The notes: generated from the letters alone by a model not told the origin. A DNA stretch of 64,000 nucleotides from Halobacterium jilantaiense (GCF_900110535.1 NZ_FOJA01000001.1:310001-374000), one strand, 5' to 3'; shown: positions 9,223 through 17,898, counted from the stretch's first letter. Numbers and translations are program-made.

Positions 9223-10415
9223 TCGTTGTCATCCTCCATGATTGTCTCCCCTGGCGTCGTTGTTGCACCGCGGGCCAGTTTCACGCCTGCATTTAGGCTC
9301 GTGTTAATACCAGTCTTTACGTCGTCGCCACACACCACGCCGAGTTTCCGCCGGCCGGTGTCGACCGACGAACCCTTGACGCGCATCCGGATGTTCGCGT
9401 CGTCGTGCCGGAGGTTCGCTACTTTGGTCCCGGCACCGAAGTTCACTCCCGCCCCTAGAACACTGTCACCCACGTACGAGAGGTGGCCGACAGTCGCTTC
9501 CGGGAACAGCACCGAGTTCTTGACCTCCACCGCGTTCCCGACCCGGCTGTCCTCGCCGAGCACTGTCGCCCCACGAACGTAGGCGTTCGGACCGACGTCG
9601 GCACCGGCCTTCACGACGACCGGGCCCTCGATGTACGTCCCGTCACGGACGCGCGCTCCCTCCTCGACGACCACTGGGCCTTCCAGAGTCACTCTGTCCT
9701 CAACGATCCCCTCGATCGACTGGCCGAGCTCTGAGAGCAACCGTTCGGTCGCTTCGATGATCTCCCAGGGGCGACCGACATCGAGCCACGTTCCGTCGTG
9801 TTCTACGACAGATACCGTCTCTCCCCACTCCAAGAGAGTCGTGACAGCATCTGTCACTTCGTACTCGCCACGCTCACTCTCGTCCACGGCGTCGATAGCC
9901 TCGAAGATTGCCGGCTCAAAGGCGTAGAGGCCGAGATTTGCTAGTGAGCTCGGTGGATTATCAGGCTTCTCTACAAGGCCCGACAACGCTTCGTCGTCGA
10001 CCGACACCACGCCGTAATTCGAGGGGTCGTCGACTGGCATCGTCGCCACTGCGTGGCCGCTTGAGGTCGCTAACTTCGAGACCAGCGACTGGTCGACGAC
10101 GACGTCGCCGTTCAACACCAGAAACTGTCCGTTTATTTCCTCCCTCACGCACGCTATCGCGTGTGCAGTCCCCCGCTGCTCGCGCTGCTCGACGTAGGAG
10201 ACGGGTGTATCGCCGAACTCGCTCCCGATTCGTGACTGCACGTTTTCTGCACCGTACCCAACGACGAGGACGAACTCGTCGACGACATCGCTGCTCGCGT
10301 CCATGACGTGCTCCACAAGTGGCCGGCCAGCCACTGGAACGAGCGGTTTCGGTCGCGTCACTGTCAGTGGTCGGAGCCGCGTCCCTTCGCCCGCCGCGAG
10401 AACAACCGCTTTCAC
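9219..10415 (-). CDS. glmU: Bifunctional-type sugar-1-phosphate nucleotidyltransferase/acetyltransferase (GlmU-like, copy 2)
   Basis: A 398-residue protein with the nucleotidyltransferase signature AVVLAAGEGTRLRPLTVT and YVEQREQRGTAHAI, the metal-site stretch LNGDVVVDQSL, and a long hexapeptide-repeat C-terminus. That C-terminus includes GAGVNFGAGTKVANLRHDDA, which resembles the archaeal GlmU acetyl-CoA site. The GTG at 10415 is chosen because homology starts there and it overlaps the upstream stop as GTGA. It most likely makes UDP-GlcNAc from GlcN-1-P, the entry substrate for the 4,6-dehydratase and NeuC. Assignment of glmU to this copy rather than copy 1 is moderately sure. Confidence 0.82.
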   Translation of the reverse strand: MKAVVLAAGEGTRLRPLTVTRPKPLVPVAGRPLVEHVMDASSDVVDEFVLVVGYGAENVQSRIGSEFGDTPVSYVEQREQRGTAHAIACVREEINGQFLVLNGDVVVDQSLVSKLATSSGHAVATMPVDDPSNYGVVSVDDEALSGLVEKPDNPPSSLANLGLYAFEPAIFEAIDAVDESERGEYEVTDAVTTLLEWGETVSVVEHDGTWLDVGRPWEIIEATERLLSELGQSIEGIVEDRVTLEGPVVVEEGARVRDGTYIEGPVVVKAGADVGPNAYVRGATVLGEDSRVGNAVEVKNSVLFPEATVGHLSYVGDSVLGAGVNFGAGTKVANLRHDDANIRMRVKGSSVDTGRRKLGVVCGDDVKTGINTSLNAGVKLARGATTTPGETIMEDDNE

Positions 10416-11131
10416 GCCTCGGCCTCCTGCAACCGACGCTCTGCTTCGTCCCTGTCCTCCGGATACCCAATGTCGATCCGCCAACCGTCCATCGGAATTG
10501 CGTCGATGGTCCGACCACTCTTGATGAGCAGATCCACCGCGTCGGAGAGTTCGTACTCGCCCCGGTCAGACGGCTGAACTAGTTTGCAGGCGTGGAAAAT
10601 CGCAGGTGAGAACGTGTAGAAACCAGTCATCACGAGGTTGCTCGGCGGGTCGTCGGGCTTCTCCACCACTTCCTCTATCTCACCGTAGTCGTTCGTGTCA
10701 CAGACGCCGTATCGGCTCGCTTCCTCCCAGTCGACTTCCTCGACGAGGAACGCCGCGTCTGCCCGCGCCTCCTGTTGTCGGCTGACTACGTCCTCGAGGT
10801 TCGCCTGAAAGATATTGTCCCCGAGCATCAGCATGAAGTCGTCGTCGACGTGCTCTTCGGCCTTGAGGAGCGCATCAGCGAGTCCCTTCTGCTCGCGCTG
10901 GTGAGCGTACGTGATGGGCGCTCCCTCGAACTCGTCGCCGTAGTGGCTGATGATGTTCTGCTTCCGGTACCCCACAATGACGACGAGCTTTTCAGCACCG
11001 AGTTCGACGAGTTGTTCGAAGCAGTGGGTGAGAATGGGTTTCCCTGCTACTTCGACCATACCCTTCGGTTTATTTTCTGTGAGAGGGCGGAGACGAGTCC
11101 CCTCGCCTGCAGCGAGTACGACTGCTTGCAT
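10412..11131 (-). CDS. Glucose-1-phosphate uridylyl/thymidylyltransferase-like protein (AglF type)
   Basis: A 239-residue single-domain nucleotidyltransferase beginning MQAVVLAAGEGTRLRPLTEN, with KPKGMVEVAGKPIL, a LMLGDNIF metal-binding segment and VVEKPDDPPS. It lacks a hexapeptide domain, unlike the two genes after it. Haloarchaeal AglF proteins of this architecture make UDP-glucose for N-glycosylation, so a similar role is plausible. It is the first gene of the eight-gene minus-strand operon, with a TATA-like box 26-27 bases ahead of its ATG. The gene after it starts inside its stop codon (GTGA). Confidence 0.82.
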   Translation of the reverse strand: MQAVVLAAGEGTRLRPLTENKPKGMVEVAGKPILTHCFEQLVELGAEKLVVIVGYRKQNIISHYGDEFEGAPITYAHQREQKGLADALLKAEEHVDDDFMLMLGDNIFQANLEDVVSRQQEARADAAFLVEEVDWEEASRYGVCDTNDYGEIEEVVEKPDDPPSNLVMTGFYTFSPAIFHACKLVQPSDRGEYELSDAVDLLIKSGRTIDAIPMDGWRIDIGYPEDRDEAERRLQEAEA

Positions 11132-11153
11132 AAACCGCGGTTACAGACGAACG

Positions 11154-11161
11154 GTTAAATA
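11154..11161 (-). promoter_or_regulatory. TATA-like promoter element of the nonulosonate operon
   Basis: On the minus strand the sequence TATTTAAC is centred 26-27 bases before the ATG at 11131, as expected for a leaderless haloarchaeal promoter. No other obvious promoter is seen within the following tightly packed genes, so it probably drives all eight. Confidence 0.6.
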
Positions 11162-11402
11162 CGTTCGTACGCCGATTCGATAGTGTTGTCGGCCGAATTA
11201 GCGGTATCCCGTGGTCCTGACGGAGTACTTCACCACCGTTCTGAGCAGTCGTATCAGGTTCCCTGTTCTATTCTCTATCTGGTCCGTTGGGGCTATCTCC
11301 GTCCGAAGACTCTCTCCACGGTGGGGGAGACGCTTCTGGGTTGCGCAGTTCGAAACTCCCCGTACATCTCCACGAGAACTGCCGGAACCAATAGGCTCTG
11401 CA
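11162..11402. other. Intergenic, no gene recognised
   Basis: This stretch upstream of the nonulosonate operon promoter has no reading frame with protein-like composition and no RNA gene that I recognise. Base composition resembles the neighbouring island rather than the GC-rich core. Confidence 0.4.
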
Positions 11403-11770
11403 TTATGCTCTCAGCAGTCGCTCAATACCACCTAGGTAGGGCTGGAGGCGGTTATCTTCGACGGATAGGCACATGTCCACAGAAGGCCACCAACGAGATG
11501 TTCGGACTGCTAGTTCCAAGACAAGTTGGTGGCCCCCCTCCCAGACCGCGTGCTCGATATCGGTAGTGAGGACTACAGATGGTGGGTCAGCAGAGGCCTT
11601 GTACTCTCTTTCCTGAACCCAGAATCGTGTAGTCGCTTACGCGTCGTGGGGGGAGGGGGACGACTTCGTACGCGTCGTCGTAGTGGTCCTGCCACACCAT
11701 CTGGCGGATACCACACGTCAAGAGTTCCACGAACCCCTGGCTAGCAGGAGCGGGAATAGTCAAACAGCTG
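11403..11770 (-). pseudogene. Frame-broken coding remnant downstream of the flippase
   Basis: Two adjoining minus-strand frames look protein-like but lack a joint start. The first runs in frame after the flippase stop and includes GFVELLTCGIRQMVWQDHYD followed by DAYEVVPLP, reaching about 11640. The second is open for 78 codons (11636 to the stop at 11403) and includes FWVQEREYKASADPPSVV and VDMCLSVEDNRLQPYLGG. The junction falls in a C-rich run (gtggggggaggggg on the plus strand), a likely indel site. I do not recognise the family. It could be the tail of a decayed glycan or transposition gene; coding character is a judgement by eye. Confidence 0.35.
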
Positions 11771-11772
11771 GT

Positions 11773-13200
11773 CTACTTCGATACAATGGAGGGGAGCTGG
11801 AACGGGAGGTTATCCGCCACAGTCGTACGGAACTCTTCGGAGAGAACGAGTAACGAAGCGAAGTAGACTGCGGCACCAATCCCGACGAGGACGACGACTA
11901 CGGGGAGTGAGTCGGCAGTATTGAATCGGCCGATGATCACGACAGTAGCCATAATTCCAGCTGACAGACACTGCTTTCCAACCTCGGAGAAGGGAATACT
12001 CACGTTGATTACCTGCTTCGCAAAGTAGTAACCCAAAATTAGGCCAATGCCAGCTGACATCATTGTCGCTGCTGCTGCTCCATACCAGCCGAATTGCCAC
12101 GTCAGGATAACGTTCAGTGTGAGGTTTACGACGATGAAGATGACGTTGATGTAGAAGGTTAAGTCCGGATAATTTAGCGCATTAATCGTGGAGAGGAATT
12201 GGCCCATATATCCGTACAAGAGCCGGGCGAAGGTAAGAACGAGGAGGATGTAGTAACCAACGTCGAAATCGGGACCGTAGATAGTGAGAACGATGTCGCC
12301 GAGGAGGGCGGCCCCGACCAATCCGGGAATGATGAAAAGCCCAGAATACGCAAGACTGACTTGAAGCAGTCCAGCAATCTCGTCAACCGTCCCCTCATCG
12401 GACGAAATTTTGCTCATCTCGGGAAATAGCGTTTTCGAGATCGAAGCGCCGAAAATTGCGAACAGCGAAGCCAGGTTCCACGCCACTTCGTAGACGGCGA
12501 TGAGGCTGTTGGAGACGAACACAGCGAGAATGATAGTGTCCATCGAGAGGAACGTCCGCCCCTTGACTGAGCTGAGCCAAGAGAACTGCGCGTATGATTT
12601 CAGCCGATAGAATTCGTGCCGAGACGGGAGTCTATCTGGAATGGAGACGAAGTACATGCCGATGATGGATCCCACGATAGCACCGACAATGTATCCAGCA
12701 AACGCACCAGCAATACCGAAGCCAGAGAGAACGAGTGCGACCTGAACGATACTACGACTCGTCCATTCGATGGGCGAGAGGACACTCGTGACGTGAACGA
12801 GGTGTTGTCCATCGAGAACGTTTCGTACGAACCCGAGTCCGAGCCGAACTGCGAGCATCAGGATGAGTATCCAGGTGGCGTCGAGGCCCATGAAGGCGTT
12901 CAGGTAGGGTCGCGCAATCCAGAGGAAGACAGCCACCACAGCGTACAGGCCGAGCTGCGCCAATGCTCCGGAAACGACGTAATTTCCATCGTCTGACTCG
13001 CTGACCCGCTTCCGAACAGCCTGCGGAAGGCCGAGTGTTCCAGCAATAGCAACCCAGGAAAGGACCGACAACACGACCACGTAGGCCCCGTACTGCTCCT
13101 GGCCGAGAGTCCGTGTCAGGAAGATGGTCGCGACGAATCCGGAGAACGACATAACGAGGTTCGACAGGAAGTTGACCATCGAGGTACGACCGTATCTCAT
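11773..13200 (-). CDS. Oligosaccharide flippase / polysaccharide biosynthesis membrane protein (Wzx, MOP superfamily)
   Basis: A 475-residue multi-pass membrane protein with about 12-14 hydrophobic segments. The N-terminus MRYGRTSMVNFLSNLVMSF leads into FSGFVATIFLTRTLGQEQYG, typical of RfbX/Wzx flippases. The ATG at 13200 starts at this conserved motif; the longer upstream frame lies across the divergent aglJ gene and is ignored. It is expected to move a lipid-linked glycan, possibly carrying the nonulosonate, across the membrane. AT-richer base composition than aglJ suggests it belongs with the island to its left. Confidence 0.9.
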   Translation of the reverse strand: MRYGRTSMVNFLSNLVMSFSGFVATIFLTRTLGQEQYGAYVVVLSVLSWVAIAGTLGLPQAVRKRVSESDDGNYVVSGALAQLGLYAVVAVFLWIARPYLNAFMGLDATWILILMLAVRLGLGFVRNVLDGQHLVHVTSVLSPIEWTSRSIVQVALVLSGFGIAGAFAGYIVGAIVGSIIGMYFVSIPDRLPSRHEFYRLKSYAQFSWLSSVKGRTFLSMDTIILAVFVSNSLIAVYEVAWNLASLFAIFGASISKTLFPEMSKISSDEGTVDEIAGLLQVSLAYSGLFIIPGLVGAALLGDIVLTIYGPDFDVGYYILLVLTFARLLYGYMGQFLSTINALNYPDLTFYINVIFIVVNLTLNVILTWQFGWYGAAAATMMSAGIGLILGYYFAKQVINVSIPFSEVGKQCLSAGIMATVVIIGRFNTADSLPVVVVLVGIGAAVYFASLLVLSEEFRTTVADNLPFQLPSIVSK

Positions 13201-13315
13201 TGATAGCTCACAGCGTGTTCGTGAGTAGCCGCTTTCTGGTCGACCACGTATCAATACCTCGTTTCCTCGCAGTCGAAGAAAACGCTTTTGCGCTCCCCCC
13301 GTCCACCCAATCCCA

Positions 13316-14236
13316 ATGAGCGAGTACGAGGACGTGTGTGCGCTCGTTCCGACGCGGAACGAGGCGGCGACCATCGCCGACGTCGTGGATGGCCTGTACG
13401 ACGTCGGTATCGGCCACGTCCTCGTCGTGGATGGGAACTCCAGAGACGACACGCCCCAGATCGCCGAGGCGCACGGCGCAGAGGTCGTCCAGCAGACGGG
13501 CGACGGGAAGGGGCAGGCGGTCCGACAGGGCGTCGAACGAATCGACGAATCCTACATTCTCCTCCTGGACGGTGACGGGACGAACCCGCCGGAGCAAGCC
13601 CCGCGTCTCCTCGGCCCGCTGGTCGGCGGGGACGCCGAGCACGTCGTCGGCGACCGGACGGCGGACATGCAGCCGGGTGCGATGTCGGGGCTCAACCAGT
13701 TCGGCAATCGACTCATCAACCGCGCCTTCCGGCGCATCCACGGCGAGGACTACGGCGACATTCTCTCGGGGTATCGGGCGTTCACGGCCGAGTCGTTCGA
13801 CCGGATGTTCCTCTCGGCGGAGGGGTTCGGCATCGAGACGGAGATGGCCGTGGAGTGCGCGCGCCACGAGATTCCGGTCGAGGTCGTCCCGACGACGTAC
13901 CGCCCGCGCCCCGAGGGGTCGGAGACGAACCTCCACCCGATATCGGACGGCGCGCGCATCATCGTCACGCTGTACAGTCTGGCGAAGACGTCGAATCCCC
14001 TGTTCTACTTCGGGAGCATTGGCGCGGGATTCGGTGCGGTCGGTACCGCGCTCGCCGTCTGGATCGGCTACGAGTGGTTCGGCCGGGGTATCTCCCACGA
14101 GGCGCTCACAGTGGTCGCGGGCGTCGTGTTGCTGCTGGGCGTCCAGCTACTCATCTTCGGGGTGCTTTCGGATCTGGTGGTGACGCTGCATCGCGAGCAG
14201 ACCCGCCGTATCGAGCGCCTGAACGAAGAGGACTGA
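13316..14236 (+). CDS. aglJ: Dolichyl-phosphate hexosyltransferase, S-layer N-glycosylation (AglJ)
   Basis: GT-A family 2 glycosyltransferase of 306 residues that adds the first hexose to dolichol phosphate in haloarchaeal protein N-glycosylation. Visible motifs are VCALVPTRNEAATIADVVDG, VLVVDGNSRDDTPQIA, LLLDGDGTNPP (the DxD-like metal site) and LSGYRAFTAESF. Two C-terminal transmembrane segments follow (about residues 225-245 and 258-280), characteristic of AglJ. It diverges from the flippase with 115 bases between, and sits near aglM as in other haloarchaea. Confidence 0.9.
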   Translation: MSEYEDVCALVPTRNEAATIADVVDGLYDVGIGHVLVVDGNSRDDTPQIAEAHGAEVVQQTGDGKGQAVRQGVERIDESYILLLDGDGTNPPEQAPRLLGPLVGGDAEHVVGDRTADMQPGAMSGLNQFGNRLINRAFRRIHGEDYGDILSGYRAFTAESFDRMFLSAEGFGIETEMAVECARHEIPVEVVPTTYRPRPEGSETNLHPISDGARIIVTLYSLAKTSNPLFYFGSIGAGFGAVGTALAVWIGYEWFGRGISHEALTVVAGVVLLLGVQLLIFGVLSDLVVTLHREQTRRIERLNEED

Positions 14237-14253
14237 CGGAGAGCCAGGTGGCG

Positions 14254-14934
14254 CTACGAGAGGAAGGAGGTCGCGCTTTTCAGCCAGAGTTTCGGGGCTC
14301 GCCGGCGGGTGCCGTCGGTGGCGGCTTCGAGCTTCCGCGTGGCGTCCGTCATGATGCCTTCTCCGTGGCCGGAGAGGATGCGGTCCGGCGTGAACTGCCG
14401 GAGGGCGTCCGGCGGTGAGACCCGGAGCATCGGGTGGACGCCGACACGCTCGCGGTCGGTTCGGAAGTAGTCGACGGTGCCGACGAGGTCGCCGACGACG
14501 AGGGTTTCGCCGTCGTAGAGCGCGGCTTCGTCCCAGATGGGCCAGTCGACAGTGCGGACCACTCGGAAGTCGCTGCCGGGGAGCGTGTCGCCGAGGGGCT
14601 GTGTCGGTGCGTCCATCCCGGGGTCGACGAACGACGGGACGAAGACGGGGACGTCGTGGCGGTCGGCGACTGCTTTGGCGTCCCGGGCGTGGCGGTCCAT
14701 CAACACGACGACGCCGCGGACGTCACCGAGGTCGTCGAGGAGGTCGTCGACGCCCTCGCCGTCCACGGGGTCGACGACCCAGACGTCGTCTTCGTCGCCG
14801 TCCTCGCTTGGCACTGCCACGGCGTGGCTCGCGCGCTGCATTCCTTCCTCGGGGTACGCGATCCAGCCGACGCCGCGGTCGAATCGGTCGATGACTCGGA
14901 TGTCGGTCGCCCGGCCGGACTGCTTCATGGGCAT
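14254..14934 (-). CDS. Haloarchaeal MBL-fold-like hypothetical protein lacking the metal motif
   Basis: A 226-residue acidic cytoplasmic protein. The order of strands (VWVVDPVDGEGVDDLLDD, GVVVLMDRHARDAKAVAD, LYDGETLVVGDLVGTVDYF, RILSGHGEGIM) resembles a metallo-beta-lactamase fold, but the HxHxDH motif is replaced by DRHARD. It may thus be a non-catalytic or altered member. A TTTTAAG box 26 bases upstream fits a leaderless start at 14934; an ATG two codons later (14928) is also possible. It converges with aglJ. Confidence 0.75.
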   Translation of the reverse strand: MPMKQSGRATDIRVIDRFDRGVGWIAYPEEGMQRASHAVAVPSEDGDEDDVWVVDPVDGEGVDDLLDDLGDVRGVVVLMDRHARDAKAVADRHDVPVFVPSFVDPGMDAPTQPLGDTLPGSDFRVVRTVDWPIWDEAALYDGETLVVGDLVGTVDYFRTDRERVGVHPMLRVSPPDALRQFTPDRILSGHGEGIMTDATRKLEAATDGTRRRAPKLWLKSATSFLS

Positions 14935-15002
14935 ACACCCGATAGTGGGACCACGAACTTAAAACGGGCTACGCCTATGGTCGTTGCCGCCTTCTGTCCG
15001 GT

Positions 15003-15707
15003 ATGCTCTCGTCGCTCTCCGAACTCGCCCTCGAAGTCCACCACCTGGAACCGGCGGCCGACTGGTACGAGACCCACCTCGGGCTGGACGGGGTCCGCAG
15101 CGACCACGAGGCACGCTACCGGGTGGGAGAGACCGCGCTCGTCCTCCGGGAGCCGTCGACTGTCCCGCGCGGCGGCCTGCATGTCCACTACGCGCTGGCG
15201 ACGCCCGAGGACCGATACGGGGAGTGGCTCGCCGACCTGCAGCGGGAGTTCGACGTGGTGGAGTTCGACTTCGGGAGCGCGCGCAGCCTCTACGTCGACG
15301 ACCCGGACGACCACTGCGTCGAAATCGGGACCGGCGGGCGGGACGGCGACGCTCCCCTGACGGGGGTCTTCGAGGTCGCACTGGAGGTCGAGGACCTGGC
15401 GCGCGCCGAGGCGTGCTACGAGGCGCTGGGCTTCGATGTCGTGGACCGCGGGGAGGGCCGCGAGCGAACGCGGCTCGCCGGCCCGATGGCGCTGGAGCTC
15501 TGGGAGCCCCAGCGCGGCATCGCGGACGCCCGGGGCGGCGTCCACGCCGACCTCCGGTTCGAGACGCCGGACCCCGACGCGGCCGTCGACGCCGTCGCTG
15601 ACCGGGCGTGCAGCGTCGAGACGGTCGGTGGCGACGGAGCCAGCGGACCGGAAGCGCGCCGCGTCCGCGACCCGGACGGGCACTACCTGACGTTCCACGC
15701 GGAGTAG
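15003..15707 (+). CDS. VOC (glyoxalase/dioxygenase-like) family protein with two VOC domains
   Basis: A 234-residue protein made of two related vicinal-oxygen-chelate modules. The first runs roughly from residue 4 to 115 (LALEVHHLEPAADWYETHLG, ending YVDDPDDHCVEIG). The second runs from 122 to 233 (FEVALEVEDLARAEACYEAL, ending RDPDGHYLTFHAE). The terminal HxxxF/E segments could carry metal ligands. Substrate is unknown. It stands alone on the plus strand between divergent and co-directional short genes. Confidence 0.82.
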   Translation: MLSSLSELALEVHHLEPAADWYETHLGLDGVRSDHEARYRVGETALVLREPSTVPRGGLHVHYALATPEDRYGEWLADLQREFDVVEFDFGSARSLYVDDPDDHCVEIGTGGRDGDAPLTGVFEVALEVEDLARAEACYEALGFDVVDRGEGRERTRLAGPMALELWEPQRGIADARGGVHADLRFETPDPDAAVDAVADRACSVETVGGDGASGPEARRVRDPDGHYLTFHAE

Positions 15708-15764
15708 GCGCGAGCGCGCGCCGGAGCCGATGGGTTGTAGGACCCCGGCCATCATGGGGCGGAC

Positions 15765-16115
15765 ATGGATTACACAGTCGTCGGCGCAGGTGCCGGGGTC
15801 GCCGTCCTGCTGCTCGTCGTCGTCGTGCTGGTGCGGCGGCGGTCGTCGGGGGCACGCCAGTCGAAGCGCGCACACGACGCCGCCCAGAAGCGCGAGCCGC
15901 CCGTGGCGCTCGGTGAGACCTACGAGTTCGGCGTGACCGAGTTCGCGGACCACCACTCCGGGGACCGGGTGGCCGTCGGGAAGGTCGAGGGGTTCGTCGT
16001 CTTCACGGAGGACGTTCCGACGCGAGTCTCCGAGGGCGACGTCATCCGCGCGACGGTCACGTCGTTCAATCGGGACGAGACGTCCGCAGACGCCATCTTC
16101 GAGGGCACGGCGTAG
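15765..16115 (+). CDS. Membrane-anchored TRAM-domain protein
   Basis: A 116-residue protein. The N-terminal hydrophobic helix (about residues 5-25) ends in an arginine cluster (VRRRSSGARQ), a signal-anchor pattern. The rest matches a TRAM beta-barrel (EPPVALGETYEFGVTEFADH, VGKVEGFVVFTEDVP, GDVIRATVTSFNRDETSADA), a fold that binds RNA in many archaeal proteins. It probably tethers an RNA-binding module at the cytoplasmic face of the membrane. Small stand-alone TRAM proteins are common in haloarchaea. Confidence 0.82.
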   Translation: MDYTVVGAGAGVAVLLLVVVVLVRRRSSGARQSKRAHDAAQKREPPVALGETYEFGVTEFADHHSGDRVAVGKVEGFVVFTEDVPTRVSEGDVIRATVTSFNRDETSADAIFEGTA

Positions 16116-16190
16116 CTCTCGCGGGCCGTTCGGGAGTGACGAACGACATTTGTAGGGTCCCGGTCTACTCGGAGGCAAGGTGACTTCCCT

Positions 16191-17492
16191 GTGCGCGTGA
16201 GCATCGTCGGCAGCGGCTACGTCGGCACGACAATCGCGGCGTGTTTCGCCGAGCTCGGCCACGAGGTTGTGAACGTGGACGTCGACGAGGACTTGGTGGC
16301 GACTATCAACGACGGCGAGGCCCCGATCCACGAGCCGGGGCTCGAAGAACGCATCGCCGCGCACGCCGGCGGTCGGCTGCGCGCGACCACCGACTACGAC
16401 GAGGTGCGGGAGACGGACGTGACGTTCCTCGCGCTCCCGACGCCGTCCCGCGAGGACGGCAGCATCGACACGTCAATCATGGAGTCCGGCTCGGAGTCCC
16501 TCGGGGAAGCGCTCGCCGGGAAGGACGACCACACAGTCGTCGTCAAGAGCACTGTCGTCCCCGGGACGACCGAAGATGTCGTCGAGCCCGCGCTCGAACG
16601 CGGCGGGTTCGACGGCGCGACGCTCGCGATGAACCCGGAGTTCCTCCGGATGGGGTCGGCCGTCGAGGACTTCCTCGACCCCGACAAGGTCGTGTTCGGC
16701 GCGCGCACTGAGGGCGACGACACCGACGGCGAGGCGGCCTACGAGGTGCTCCGCGAGGTGTACGCACCACTGCTGGACGAGGCACCCGACGCGGCCGTCG
16801 TCGAGACCGGGCTTCGGGAGGCCGAGATGATAAAGTACGCGAACAACGCCTTCCTCGCGTCGAAGGTCAGTCTCGTCAACGACCTCGGGAACGTCTGCAA
16901 GGAGTTCGGCGTCGACGCCTACGAGGTCGCAGACGCCATCGCCCACGACGACCGAATCAGCGGCCGGTTCCTGCGCTCGGGCGTCGGCTGGGGCGGCAGC
17001 TGCTTCCCGAAAGACGTCGCCGCCATCACGGCCGCGGCGAAGGCCGAGGGCTACGACCCGGCGATGCTGGAGGCGGCCGTCGAGGTCAACGACGGGCAGC
17101 CCGAACGCCTCCTGTCGCTGCTGGACGACCACGTGGACGTGTCCGGCGAGCGCGTCGCCGTGCTCGGGCTGTCGTTCAAGCCGGGGACCGACGACATCCG
17201 GGGCACGCGAGCGATTCCGGTCATCGACGGCCTCCAGGAGCGCGGCGCGGACGTCGTCGCCTACGACCCGGTGGCGGCGGAGAAGATGGCCGAGAAACGT
17301 CCGGACGTCGCGTACGCCGACAGCGCACGCGACGCACTCGACGGCGCGTCCGGTGCGGTCGTCGTCACTGACTGGGACGAGTTCGCGGCGCTCGACGACG
17401 AGTTCGAGGCGATGGCCGAACGCGTCGTCGTCGACGGGCGGCGCATCGTCGAGCCGCGGGACGGCCTCACCTACGAAGGCCTCACCTGGTAA
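16191..17492 (+). CDS. aglM: UDP-glucose 6-dehydrogenase (AglM)
   Basis: Oxidises UDP-glucose to UDP-glucuronate with NAD, supplying uronic acid residues for N-linked glycans. The 433-residue enzyme starts at a GTG with [20 protein letters not shown]. It has [13 protein letters not shown], the central [19 protein letters not shown] helix and the active-site [12 protein letters not shown] with the catalytic Cys. The C-terminal domain has [19 protein letters not shown]. The length and all three UDPG/MGDP dehydrogenase domains are intact. It lies near aglJ, as in other haloarchaea. Confidence 0.92.
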   Translation: MRVSIVGSGYVGTTIAACFAELGHEVVNVDVDEDLVATINDGEAPIHEPGLEERIAAHAGGRLRATTDYDEVRETDVTFLALPTPSREDGSIDTSIMESGSESLGEALAGKDDHTVVVKSTVVPGTTEDVVEPALERGGFDGATLAMNPEFLRMGSAVEDFLDPDKVVFGARTEGDDTDGEAAYEVLREVYAPLLDEAPDAAVVETGLREAEMIKYANNAFLASKVSLVNDLGNVCKEFGVDAYEVADAIAHDDRISGRFLRSGVGWGGSCFPKDVAAITAAAKAEGYDPAMLEAAVEVNDGQPERLLSLLDDHVDVSGERVAVLGLSFKPGTDDIRGTRAIPVIDGLQERGADVVAYDPVAAEKMAEKRPDVAYADSARDALDGASGAVVVTDWDEFAALDDEFEAMAERVVVDGRRIVEPRDGLTYEGLTW

Positions 17493-17528
17493 CGGGAGTC
17501 GACTGCTCGCGGCAGCACTCGGCGGTGG

Positions 17529-17822
17529 TCACAGCCGCCCGGCGTCGACGTCGACGCCGGGCGGTGCGACAACGAGGAATTCCCGGAAGTGGACGAGCGA
17601 CCCGCCGGCGTCCTTCACGTCGCCCGCGAACCCGGCAGCGAGTTCGTTCAGGTCGCCCTCGACGGCGAGGAAGAGCACGCACCCGCGCTGAATCTCGTCC
17701 AGCCACTCCGAGTCGGACGTGTCGCCGTCCAGTACGCCGAGTGTGACGCCGCCCTCGAAGTCGTCGGGGATGTCGATCTCCTCCTCGGCGCGCCGCAGGT
17801 CGAGGTTGAAGCCGTCGCTCAT
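17529..17822 (-). CDS. Conserved haloarchaeal small protein (DUF5779-like)
   Basis: A 97-residue acidic protein. The start at 17822 (MSDGFNLDLRRAEEEIDIPD) is preferred because the extended frame upstream covers the divergent 17899 gene. Other recognisable segments are GVTLGVLDGDTSDSEWLDEI, LFLAVEGDLNELAAGFAGDV and VHFREFLVVAPPGVDVD. I recall this pattern as the haloarchaeal DUF5779 family; function is unknown. It converges with aglM. Confidence 0.75.
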   Translation of the reverse strand: MSDGFNLDLRRAEEEIDIPDDFEGGVTLGVLDGDTSDSEWLDEIQRGCVLFLAVEGDLNELAAGFAGDVKDAGGSLVHFREFLVVAPPGVDVDAGRL

Positions 17823-17898
17823 GTCCGGGTGTGGGCGCTTCGCCGGCAAAAACCTTCCCGCCCCCGCGCTTATGCCGTCCGGTAGCGTAGCGTCTCGT

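Noticed and set aside
13208-14098. Long minus-strand open frame opposite aglJ
   Set aside because: It mirrors aglJ on the other strand. High GC makes long antisense frames by chance, and its translation is Arg/Val-rich without motifs.
14925-16364. 480-codon minus-strand frame across the VOC, TRAM and aglM starts
   Set aside because: It covers three well-supported plus-strand genes and has no recognisable domain, so it is an antisense shadow.
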